The notes beneath the pieces were generated by a model that had not been told where the DNA came from, did not search any database, and worked only from the letters and a program-made list of their open reading frames with translations. Below are positions 8,013-16,648 of a stretch of 19,480 bases of DNA, piece after piece. The stretch lies in NCBI GenBank assembly GCA_023807065.1, contig JAJJLU010004061.1, positions 1 to 19,480 on the forward strand, given 5' to 3'. A program made the position numbers and the translations under genes. Origin of the DNA: Isotricha intestinalis. Its lineage: Eukaryota > Ciliophora > Litostomatea > Vestibuliferida > Isotrichidae. Numbering within the stretch: position 1 is the stretch's first letter; every line of letters begins with the position of its first letter.

Positions 8013-8812
8013 TTTTTTTTAATTTTTTTTTTTGGGTTTGATTTATACCGTTTTTTTTTTAAGGTATTTTTATTTTTTATTTTTTATTTTTTTATGAAAT
8101 GTATAATTTTTTTTTCTATTTTTAAAGTTGTATTTTATTTGTTTTTTATATTTTGGTAAAGATAAGTTATGTTTTGAATTATATTTTAAAATAATCTTTG
8201 TAAGAATAGTTAATATAATATTTAAAATACATTTGATTTTTTTTTTAATAAGAAAAAATAGAATTATTATTTTTAAAGAAATAATATGTAGACAAAAACA
8301 AATAAAATAAATTTCATTAAACAAAAATGAAAAAAAAAATTCCAATTAAAAACAAAAAACTTTGTTTATTTCTTTTTATATTATCAAAAGAAAATAAAAA
8401 TTATCATAGACAATTATAATAATTTTCTTAAAATATAATATTAAGAGGAAAAAAACAGAAGAGTATTAACAATATTTACAAAAATCACAATAAATAACTT
8501 CTCATAACTATATTAAGTAATCTAAAACTTAAAAAAAATTAATCGAAAAACATTTGAAAATCTCATGTTAGCAAAAATTAAGAAACTCTATGGATTAGAA
8601 AAAGTAATAAATAATATATTAAAGTATACTGTTGAAAATATGAACAAAATTAATACAATATTATATTATAAATTTAATTATAGTGTATAATTTTTTTATT
8701 AAAAGAAGAATTCATAAATTCACAAAAAAATCTTGATAATTGTTTTATTCAATCAAATTATAAATTATAATTGTTAATATTTAATATAATTTAATAATAA
8801 TATTAAATTTAA
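8013..8812. other. 800-bp intergenic region, no convincing gene
   Basis: This lies between the secreted-protein gene and the 3' end of the RNA-dependent RNA polymerase gene, both on the minus strand. The left 100 bp are T-rich and fit the A-rich leader and promoter of the secreted-protein gene. Overlapping opposite frames at 8070-8345 encode Ile/Lys/Phe-rich sequence expected from composition alone. A short plus-strand frame at 8565-8690 is listed separately. No RNA gene or repeat was recognised. Confidence 0.4.
8565..8690 (+). other. Short open frame or gene relic (41 codons)
   Basis: ATG at 8565 to TAA at 8690 encodes 41 residues beginning MLAKIKKLYGLEKVINNI. The same frame is open upstream to a TAA at 8523-8525, about 14 codons earlier. 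The sequence is more varied than the Phe/Lys low-complexity frames around it and uses codons uncommon here (CTC, CGA, GCA). It might be a small gene or an old exon fragment. No family is recognised and chance is a real alternative. Confidence 0.18.
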
Positions 8813-11800
8813 TTAATCAGAATCTTCATATTGATTATTGTTATAACTTGAATTATTACTTTTATAATTTTCACACCCCTTACAATTAAGAAATTTTAAT
8901 TTATCTCTAACATCTTTTAAAATCCAAGGAAAGGAAAAAAATTTATAATGATTAATTTCATTATTATAAATATCATCCATTTTATTTTTTAAATCGTTAT
9001 TTAATTTTTGTTTATTATTCTTATAATAATAAGTAACTAAATAACAAGCACTTGCAATATCTTCATTGATTTCTTTATAAATATCTTTTAATATTTTTAA
9101 ATATTTTTTTTGAATAAAATTTAGTTCATGAAAATGTAATTCAGAATTTTTATTTTTATTATTTTTAACTAAATAAATATTTTCATTAGTAAATAATTCA
9201 CATTCATTTTTAAATTCAAATTTAAGAATAATATTATTAATATCCTTACAAAAATCTTTATAAATCTCATAACATTTGTTAACATAATTAATACAATTAT
9301 CACTAATTAAATTTAAATCAATTTCATAATTACATTCAAAAGAAATGTCATTAATATTATTTTCATAAATTTTTTTATATTTTTCAAAATCACACATTCT
9401 AAAAATTATTCCTAAAATTCCAGGAGATTGATAAAAATTAATAGAATTTAAATTTAAAAAATCAGGAAATTTTTTTAAATTAAATTCATTTAATTCATTT
9501 TGACTAATAAAAACTCCTGTTTTTTCACTATCAATAGCAATACTAAATAATTTACTTAATTTAATACATTTTTCATTAAAAGCATATTTTTCAACATCAT
9601 TATCAGCAATAGAAATATGTAAAGAAGAAATTTTAGGTATAATAAAACATTTAGTAGATTTTATTTTAGCTTCAATAATATTATCCATAATATTAGTACT
9701 ATTCAAACTATTATCATTAGAAAAATTATTACTATTATTTTTAAAATCTTCTAAAGCTTCAAAATTTCTTATTTTAATATTATCTATTAAATTCTTATTC
9801 CAAGAAATAAAAAAACAATCTCCATCTAAATCACCTCCAGAAATCATATTTTGAATTGGTCTTTTTCCTTTTTCTGAAGAAAAAACAACAACATTTTTCA
9901 TATGTTTTAATTTATTATTTATTTCATTATTATTAATTGATTTCACTATTCTTAAATCTCCTGGATGAAGACATGGATTTTTTGTTATTAAAATATCTCC
10001 TTCTAATATTATATCTTCTTCTATAAAATTATTATTATATTTATTTATTTTTTCTATATGAATGTATACTTCATTGCTTTTTAAAGTATTTGTTTCATCA
10101 GCTACTCCTAATAAATATGCTGATTTTTTATCTATTATTTTTCTTTCTAATTTTAATTTTTTTATTTTTGAAGATATTATATTATATATTATTTCTTTTA
10201 TTAAAGGCTCTTTTAAAAAATTCTCTGTATTTTTATATATATTTATTAAAGGATTTAAATAATAAACATTATCAAAAATATCATTTAAAACTTCTTCATT
10301 TTCTTTATAAACATCTAATAAATTGTTCCCTTGTTCTTTAATTCCATTAATTAAATTATCATATTTTTCAATTTCATTTTTCATCATATTAATTATAATA
10401 TTTTTATCAACACCTAAAGTACACAATAAAATAATAATTTGACTATTTAAATATCCTTGACTAAATTTACTGGTTTTAATAACTCCTAATTCCATAACAT
10501 TACTTTTATATTTTTCCATAGAAGGTCGATAACAAATATATTCGCCTTTTAAATTAGGATTAATAGCAACAATACCTTTAATTCCTCCAATTCTAATTTG
10601 ATAAGCAGAACATTGAAAAAAATATTTTTTTTTCATTTTCATATTAATTTTATTTGCTAAAGAAGGAGAAATTTGTCCAATTCCATCAGTATAATTATAT
10701 TTATTATCATCACTTAAAATATCATTAATTAAAATTAAATTTTCTTTTTTTAAATTCATTATTGAAGTAGAAGTACTTGCAATTTGACCTCTTCTAAAAG
10801 CATTTTTAAATATATTTTTTTCTTGGGAAAAATCACCAAATTTAATATTTACTTCATTTATATTATTAAATCCACTTTCTTCAATATTCATATACCAACC
10901 ACTTGCTTCTTTACTTTGATTATTACTTGAAGTTAAAAATTGAAAATAATAACTTCCTACATATAAACCATTTATCATTAAAGAATTTAAAAAATTTAAA
11001 TATCTATTTGCAGTTTCTGAAGCAAAATAAAATAATTTTTTATCTTCTGTTACAAATTTTATTTTTAAAAAATGATTTGGAATTTTATTAAATAAACGAA
11101 TTAATTGATTTGTTCTTTCTAATTTTGGAGGGTTATATATTATTATAGAAGGAGTTATTTCTATTGTTTTTGTATAATTTAAACTTTCTTCAATTATATT
11201 ATTTTCAACAATCGAGTTTTTTTCATTTTTTAAATTTTCAGATATTTTTTTTTCGAAAAAATCAAAAAATCTATTTTTTAATTTGATTGTTGAATCTACA
11301 TTTATTTTATCTATTATTTTACTTATTTTTTCCTGAGATTCACAATTAAAATTTGAACAATAATTTATTAAATAAATTAAATTTGTGTTAAATATATTTA
11401 TTCTTTTATTTGTTATTAATGATAAAATTGAATATTGAAGTGAAAAATCTAAATTATATAAAAGTTGAAAATATGATATTTGAGCATTTTTTAAATAATT
11501 TATTATTCTATTATTCATTTCTTGAATTAAAGAAATAAATTTTTCTTCTTTTGAAATTAAGGAATTTAAATTAAAATCTTTTATTAAAAAATTAAAACAA
11601 TCATTTTCTTTTTTAAATTTAATTTTTAATTTTAAAATTAAATTTAAAAGATAAAAATTTAAAAATTCATTTGATTTCGATAATAAAGAATCTATAAAAA
11701 CTTTTTGAAGATCTTCATCATCATTTTTTAAAGAATCAAAAGGTTTAAAACTTATATTATTTGTTTCTTTTGGTTTTTTAATAATTTTATTTTTATCTTC

Positions 11801-12406
11801 ATTATGATAATGAGTTGAAAAAGAAAATTCATTTAATTTTTTTTTAAAGATATTAAAATAAAATTCTGATTTTAAAAAATTTAAAATTGATTTTTCATTT
11901 TCATTTGGATAAATTAAATTATTATTGTTTTTATCTTCTTTTTTATTTTTAATAATATAAATTTTAGGAACATATTTTAAATAAAAATAAATTGTTTGAA
12001 TAATAGAATTATCTTCATTTATTATTTTATTACCATAAATTATTTTTTCAATTGAAGAAATATCAATTAAAAATTTAAGTGAAATTCCATTATCTTTTAT
12101 ATTTATAAAAAAATAATTTTTATTTGAAATATTATAAGAAATAAAACAATTATTTAAAATCTTTTTTATTTTATCTTGAAATTTGGAAAAATCAATAAAA
12201 TATTTATTATTATGTTTACTTTCAAATTCAGTTCCAAAAACAGGATAAGAGTGTAAATCAAAAGTTTTAACATTCAAATTTTTTTTAATATTTTTTTTTT
12301 CTTCTTCATTATATTCTTCTTCTATTTCTTCTTCTTCTATATTTTTATTTGAATTTTCTTCTGAATTTTCTTTTTCTTCTTCATTGAAATTTTCTTTTTC
12401 TTCCAT
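8813..12406 (-). CDS. Eukaryotic RNA-dependent RNA polymerase (RNA-silencing type)
   Basis: A 1197-residue single-exon protein of the cellular RdRP family (RDR/QDE-1/EGO-1). It copies single-stranded RNA into double-stranded RNA for Dicer in small-RNA pathways. The catalytic loop is intact: GGDLDGDC at 857-864, with Asp 859, 861 and 863 as the metal-binding triad. Other family landmarks lie in the right order: YFQFLTSSNNQSKEASGWYM (about 486-505), DGIGQISPSLANKI (about 570-585), IRIGGIKGIVAINP and YRPSMEKY (about 600-635), and NPCLHPGDLRIVKSI (about 808-822). The first 40 residues are an acidic Glu/Asn tract, and the end is Asn/Ser-rich after CKGCENY. Length fits full-size RDR proteins. Known ciliate homologues act in siRNA pathways linked to silencing and genome rearrangement; the role here is inferred. 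It is transcribed divergently from the coiled-coil gene. Confidence 0.95.
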   Translation of the reverse strand: MEEKENFNEEEKENSEENSNKNIEEEEIEEEYNEEEKKNIKKNLNVKTFDLHSYPVFGTEFESKHNNKYFIDFSKFQDKIKKILNNCFISYNISNKNYFFINIKDNGISLKFLIDISSIEKIIYGNKIINEDNSIIQTIYFYLKYVPKIYIIKNKKEDKNNNNLIYPNENEKSILNFLKSEFYFNIFKKKLNEFSFSTHYHNEDKNKIIKKPKETNNISFKPFDSLKNDDEDLQKVFIDSLLSKSNEFLNFYLLNLILKLKIKFKKENDCFNFLIKDFNLNSLISKEEKFISLIQEMNNRIINYLKNAQISYFQLLYNLDFSLQYSILSLITNKRINIFNTNLIYLINYCSNFNCESQEKISKIIDKINVDSTIKLKNRFFDFFEKKISENLKNEKNSIVENNIIEESLNYTKTIEITPSIIIYNPPKLERTNQLIRLFNKIPNHFLKIKFVTEDKKLFYFASETANRYLNFLNSLMINGLYVGSYYFQFLTSSNNQSKEASGWYMNIEESGFNNINEVNIKFGDFSQEKNIFKNAFRRGQIASTSTSIMNLKKENLILINDILSDDNKYNYTDGIGQISPSLANKINMKMKKKYFFQCSAYQIRIGGIKGIVAINPNLKGEYICYRPSMEKYKSNVMELGVIKTSKFSQGYLNSQIIILLCTLGVDKNIIINMMKNEIEKYDNLINGIKEQGNNLLDVYKENEEVLNDIFDNVYYLNPLINIYKNTENFLKEPLIKEIIYNIISSKIKKLKLERKIIDKKSAYLLGVADETNTLKSNEVYIHIEKINKYNNNFIEEDIILEGDILITKNPCLHPGDLRIVKSINNNEINNKLKHMKNVVVFSSEKGKRPIQNMISGGDLDGDCFFISWNKNLIDNIKIRNFEALEDFKNNSNNFSNDNSLNSTNIMDNIIEAKIKSTKCFIIPKISSLHISIADNDVEKYAFNEKCIKLSKLFSIAIDSEKTGVFISQNELNEFNLKKFPDFLNLNSINFYQSPGILGIIFRMCDFEKYKKIYENNINDISFECNYEIDLNLISDNCINYVNKCYEIYKDFCKDINNIILKFEFKNECELFTNENIYLVKNNKNKNSELHFHELNFIQKKYLKILKDIYKEINEDIASACYLVTYYYKNNKQKLNNDLKNKMDDIYNNEINHYKFFSFPWILKDVRDKLKFLNCKGCENYKSNNSSYNNNQYEDSD

Positions 12407-12755
12407 TTTCTAAAAATAATATAATTTTTTTTAAATTTTTTACTTTAATAATCTTTTTTTTATTTACTTTCTTTATTTTAAAGTAAAATTATAATAACAC
12501 AATAAAAATATAAACACATATTATCTTATTTTTACTGTAAAAATCAATGATAATTAAAATAAAATAAATATTCCATTCAATTAATTTAATAAATAAAAAA
12601 ATATAAATTATAACATAAACAAATATTTAAAATTATAAATCTAAATAAAAAAAAATATAAAACAAAAAAATTTTAATAAAATAATCTTATAACTTCCAAA
12701 AATCAAATAAAAAAAAATCATATAAAACCCAAAAAAAAAAAAATCAAAAAAAAAA
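12407..12755. promoter_or_regulatory. Divergent promoter region, RNA polymerase / coiled-coil protein
   Basis: These 349 bp separate the ATGs of two genes transcribed away from each other. The plus strand is T-rich near the polymerase gene and A-rich from about 12640 to the coiled-coil ATG, giving each gene an A-rich leader. No discrete promoter element can be identified. Confidence 0.4.
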
Positions 12756-13946
12756 ATGATTGATATTAAAGAAGGAAATTTGGAAGAAATAAAAGATGAT
12801 AAAATTGATGAAATCGAAAGAACAGAAAATGAAAAAAAAGAAGAGGATGAAAAAAATGATGAAATTGAAAAAATACAAAATGAAATAATCCAAGATATGG
12901 AAAAAAAATTTAAAGAAGAAAAAGAAGAAACAGAAAAAAAAAATAAAGAAGAAAAAGAACAAATGGAAAAAGCATTTAAAGAAGAAAAAGAAGAAATGGA
13001 AAAAAAATTTAATGAAGAAAAAGAAGAAATGGTAAAAAAATTTAGTGAAGAAAAAGAAGAAATGAAAAACAATTATACAGAAGAAAAAAGAAAAATAATT
13101 AAAGAAAAAGAAGAAATTGAAAATAATTTTTTAGAAGAAAAAAAAGAGTTAGAAAATAAAATTGGAATTTTAAATGAAAATTTAGAAGAAAACAAAAATA
13201 AAGTAAAAGATTATGAACAAGAAATTTCCTCATTAAAAGATTTAAATGAAGATTATAAAAAAAAAACTTTAGAATTAGAAAATAATATAAAAGAAAAAAA
13301 AGAAGAGAATGACAAATTAAATGAAGAAATAAATTCATTAAAAAATGAAGATTCAAATAATAAAAAAGAAATAAATGATTTAAAAGAAGAAAATAAAAAG
13401 TTAAAAAAAGAAATTGAAGAAAGAAAAAATAATATTTCTTCTTTAAATGAAGATAAAGATAATTTAAATGATAAAATAAATAATTTAAATTTAGATAAAG
13501 ATAATTTAAATGAAGAAATAAATAAATTAAATGAAGAAATAAAGAAATTAAATGAAGAAAAAAATAATTTATATCATAAATATCAAAAATCAAAAGAAGA
13601 TTTTAGAAATTATATAGAAAAAACAAAAAAAAAAGAAGCTGAATTAAATGCTAAAAATGAACATGAATTTAGAAAAAAACTTTTAAATTTAAAATCACAA
13701 AATGAAACTTTAGAATTAGACAATGAAGAAATGAAAAAAGAAATTAAAAAATTAGAAGATAAATTAACTATTAAAATTCAAGATCCTACTTATTTAATGA
13801 GATCTCAAAATTTAAAATTAAAAACTCAAAATGATTTACTTGGTTTTAATAATTTTGATTTACAAACTACTAATTTAAATTTAACACAAAAAAATCATAC
13901 TTTAAATGTTCAAAATCAAACTTTTAAAAGAAAGAATAAATATTAA
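12756..13946 (+). CDS. Long coiled-coil protein with 11-residue repeats
   Basis: A 396-residue protein, nearly all charged and helical, with no hydrophobic or catalytic domain. An acidic/basic N-terminus (1-47) leads into six tandem 11-residue units from residue 48 (MEKKFKEEKEE and variants such as MEKAFKEEKEE, MVKKFSEEKEE). Heptad coiled coil continues, including a Leu-Asn-Glu-Glu heptad run (INKLNEEIKKLNEEKNNL) near 255-272. The last 60 residues change character to an Asn/Thr/Gln-rich helix with repeated LKxQN/LNxQN steps (LKLKTQNDLL, HTLNVQNQTF) and a basic end. It is probably a structural or scaffold protein, for instance cytoskeletal or basal-body related, but composition alone drives that guess. 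Database matches to myosin, SMC or golgin proteins would reflect coiled-coil bias. Start is the ATG after a long A run. Confidence 0.7.
   Translation: MIDIKEGNLEEIKDDKIDEIERTENEKKEEDEKNDEIEKIQNEIIQDMEKKFKEEKEETEKKNKEEKEQMEKAFKEEKEEMEKKFNEEKEEMVKKFSEEKEEMKNNYTEEKRKIIKEKEEIENNFLEEKKELENKIGILNENLEENKNKVKDYEQEISSLKDLNEDYKKKTLELENNIKEKKEENDKLNEEINSLKNEDSNNKKEINDLKEENKKLKKEIEERKNNISSLNEDKDNLNDKINNLNLDKDNLNEEINKLNEEIKKLNEEKNNLYHKYQKSKEDFRNYIEKTKKKEAELNAKNEHEFRKKLLNLKSQNETLELDNEEMKKEIKKLEDKLTIKIQDPTYLMRSQNLKLKTQNDLLGFNNFDLQTTNLNLTQKNHTLNVQNQTFKRKNKY
12897..13094 (+). repeat. Six 33-bp tandem units (11-residue hendecad repeats)
   Basis: Six consecutive 33-bp units encode residues 48-113 of the coiled-coil protein. 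Each is a variant of M-E-K-K-F-x-E-E-K-E-E. The phase is constant and the units differ by substitutions only. Eleven-residue periodicity indicates a locally right-handed or nearly straight coiled coil rather than the usual heptad. Confidence 0.75.
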
Positions 13947-14449
13947 TTTTCTCTTTTTTTAAATTTTTGATATATTTTTTTTTGAGTTATTTTTAAAGAT
14001 TCAAAAACTATTATTTAAAACATTTTTATATTATATTTTTTATATTAAAATCATATTATATAAATATTTGAAAATAAGAATTAAAACAATAGAAAAAAAA
14101 ATCAAATTAAAAAATAATAAATAATAAAAATTTGTTAATTAATAAATTTATATTGTTATAATAAGATATTATAAATACAAATTTTAAAAAAATATTATTG
14201 ATTGAAAAAAAATAAAAAAAATAAGTGTGTGATTAAAAATAATAATAAATCGATTTTTATTTGCAATAATATGATTATTAATATTACTATTCCCTTACAA
14301 AGCTTAAAAATTTAATTAATTTAAAATAAAAATGTTAGATTTATAAATAATTTAGTTCTATTTTTAAATAATATTTTTTTTTAAATATGTAAAATATTTT
14401 TTTATTCCCAGATAAAATTTCTTAAATTCTGAAAAGATATATATTAAAT
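13947..14449. other. Convergent intergenic region, nothing recognised
   Basis: These 503 bp lie between the 3' ends of the coiled-coil gene and the multi-pass membrane protein gene. A T-rich stretch follows the first stop codon. The rest is mixed A/T without open frames of protein-like composition, RNA gene or clear repeats. Confidence 0.4.
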
Positions 14450-15502
14450 TTATTCATTTTGAAGATCATCATTATTAATTTGACTAAGTTCCATAATAGA
14501 TTCTCTTCTAAAAACTTCCATTGTTTTTTTATCCAAATTCAAAAAATGAAAAACTAATATTTCACAATAAATTAAGCATCCTAAAAAAGAGAAAATTCCA
14601 ATAAAAACATCTAAATCATTAAATTGAAATGTAAATTTAAAAACAGGCAATAACAAATAATAAATAAATAATGATAAACCAAAATGAGTAGGTCTTAACT
14701 TTTCTATAATTCTACATTTTGTAAAAGTATAAATTATTGAAGCTATAAAATAAATAAATAATAATAAAAAATCTAAAGAATTAATTTGAACCTTTAAAGT
14801 TTTTCCTTCTAAAAATCCAAAAAATAAAAGAGAAAACATTTTAGAAATTCCTTCAAAAAAAATGATTACAAACATACTAATAAAAAATTTTGTATTTAAA
14901 TATTTGAAAACAAAAAGAGCAAAAGTTGCAGTATAATTTTTATAAAAATAATTTAAAAAAATAATAGTTGAAAGAAATAAATCATTTGAATGAATTACAA
15001 AAAAATTAATTGTAACTATTAAAATATCTATCAAAAAAAATATGAAAGTTATTATATGTTGAGGATAATATTTTTTTGAATAAAAAAATATATCTATAAT
15101 TAATAATGAAATACAATAAATTGTAAATTCTAAAATTTCAGATAATTGAAATTTATATTTTTTAATTTGATTTGAAAGAAAAACATAAATAATAAAGAAA
15201 AAGAAATTTATAATTAATAAATAAATTGGTTTTTTTTTTCCTAAAATCAATTTAAATTTTTTGTTTTCAAAAATTTTATCTTTTTCTTTGTGTTTTCTTT
15301 TTGAAAGTTTTTTTTCAATTTCATAAAAGATAATATGAAAAATCGTAGCAGAATATTTAACTGTTGCAATTAAAAATTTTATATTTGTTTTTTTTTTATG
15401 ATTTTTCTCTACTAATTTGGAAGATATTGCTTTTATTCCATTTGCAATTGTACAAATAACAATATACCAAATTTCAAATCTATAATTAAAGGAAATCAAC
15501 AT
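14450..15502 (-). CDS. Multi-pass membrane protein, possibly drug/metabolite-transporter-like
   Basis: A 350-residue integral membrane protein with about nine to ten hydrophobic helices, the clearest near 11-31, 91-113, 124-143, 149-171, 175-202, 207-234, 244-268 and two more before residue 325. A basic cytoplasmic loop (KKLSKRKHKEKDKIFENKK) lies near 63-81, and the roughly 30-residue C-terminus is hydrophilic. The helix count, size, and a first half ending in IDIFFYSKKYYPQHIITFIF resemble the DMT/SLC35-type transporter layout, where a basic loop with Tyr precedes the next helix. The LRPTHFGLSLFIYYLLLPVF helix is also reminiscent. This is topology-level evidence only, and no substrate can be proposed. 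The start ATG is the first in frame; the window shows no partner gene. Confidence 0.6.
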   Translation of the reverse strand: MLISFNYRFEIWYIVICTIANGIKAISSKLVEKNHKKKTNIKFLIATVKYSATIFHIIFYEIEKKLSKRKHKEKDKIFENKKFKLILGKKKPIYLLIINFFFFIIYVFLSNQIKKYKFQLSEILEFTIYCISLLIIDIFFYSKKYYPQHIITFIFFLIDILIVTINFFVIHSNDLFLSTIIFLNYFYKNYTATFALFVFKYLNTKFFISMFVIIFFEGISKMFSLLFFGFLEGKTLKVQINSLDFLLLFIYFIASIIYTFTKCRIIEKLRPTHFGLSLFIYYLLLPVFKFTFQFNDLDVFIGIFSFLGCLIYCEILVFHFLNLDKKTMEVFRRESIMELSQINNDDLQNE

Positions 15503-16104
15503 TAACTTTTTTTTTATAAAATGAGAATTTATTTTTTTTAAATAAATTACTTTTATTTATATATTTTAAAAAAATAGAATCAAAAGATGATTAAGGAAAT
15601 TATTTATTTTTGGGAAATTCATTCAAAAATCATAAAATGTTATAATAATCATAAAGTCGATAAATAAAAAAATTTTCTTTAATGAAAATACAAATGATAA
15701 CATTTATTTTATATTTAAAATAATCTTTTGAAAAATGTTAAAACGTCAAAAACAAAATCTTTATTTTAACAATAACATAAACTATAATTTTCATTATATT
15801 TTTTTTATATTTAACCATTTTCATAGACATATTATAATGATTATGCGAATGAATAGTGATAATTATTAAATCAAAATAATTTCAAAAAATTAATTTCCTT
15901 CTATTCAAAAAAAACATTTTTAATTCTATTAATAAATTTATTTTTTATCAATTAATAATATTATATTCAAAATATAATTATACTCTAAAATAAAAGAAGA
16001 AACCCATACTTTAATATTATAAAATAACAATCAGATATTTTATTGTAGGAAAATATTAATTAATAATATGATCGTTCATACCATAATTAATAATTAATTG
16101 ATTT
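15503..16104. other. 602-bp intergenic region, nothing recognised
   Basis: This lies between the minus-strand multi-pass protein gene and a plus-strand gene relic. It must contain the promoter of the former. A TAATTAAT-rich, partly palindromic stretch at 16055-16100 directly precedes the relic. The remainder is A/T-rich with stops in all frames. No trace of the front part of the duplicated gene can be recognised. Confidence 0.35.
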
Positions 16105-16311
16105 TTGGAGGAGATAGTTGATTTAAAATCTCAAAATGTATTAAATATTATTAGAAAATATTTATTTACTGAAGAGCAAAGAAAAGCTTCATCTTATACT
16201 TATACTTTTGAAATTGATTTTGGATTAGAAAGAAAAGACTATGAATACATGATTAAACATAAAAAAAATTTGATGAAAAATAAAGGAATAATCTACTTTC
16301 AAAAAGAATAA
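16105..16311 (+). pseudogene. Relic of the 3' end of the two-pass membrane protein gene (copy D)
   Basis: Bases 16121-16269 match 18421-18569, the 3' end of the frameshifted gene at 16649, at 143 of 149 positions without a gap. The encoded peptide YLFTEEQRKASSYTYTFE is therefore almost the same as YLFTEEQRKALSYTYTFE there. It is not a gene: no usable ATG precedes it (the frame begins at TTG), five of the six differences change the amino acid, and after 16269 four bases are missing relative to the source, which shifts the frame until a TAA at 16309-16311. A three-base deletion lies just left of the match. The copy is in direct orientation exactly 2300 bp upstream of its source, consistent with an old tandem duplication whose front part has been lost or has decayed. 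Confidence 0.85.
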
Positions 16312-16648
16312 ATAATTGTGTCTATTATTATGATTTAAATTTTATGGATTATTTTTACCTTATTTTAAGTATTATTATTTTAATTTTTGTATAATATTTG
16401 TTTATTTCTTTTTTCTAACACATTTATGATATTATTAATAATTTCATAATAGTAAAAAAACTTTATAATTCAAAAACAAAAACAAAAGCTTCATAAAATT
16501 AAATATTTATTAATGAATTATATGTTGATAAAATCTTAATTTAAAAAACATTCATTTATTAATTTATTGAAATATTAAATTCATAATTCATTTATATGAT
16601 TATTAATTAAATTTAAAATTTTTTAAATGAATGAAATAATAATATAAA
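16312..16648. other. Region between relic and frameshifted gene
   Basis: These 337 bp contain no recognisable gene. The first 50 bp retain only faint similarity to the corresponding region downstream of 18569. The rest is mixed A/T and probably contains the promoter of the gene starting at 16649, whose ATG follows TATAAA-type sequence. Confidence 0.35.

Noticed and set aside
8070..8345. Overlapping open frames on both strands
   Set aside because: Both encode Ile/Lys/Phe/Asn-rich sequence expected from A+T composition, and they mirror each other. No motif or plausible start context distinguishes either.
12641..13593. Minus-strand Phe/Ser- and Leu/His-rich frames opposite the coiled-coil gene
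   Set aside because: They are complements of the GAAGAAAAA-type repeats and hold only low-complexity sequence. The plus strand shows regular heptad/hendecad structure.
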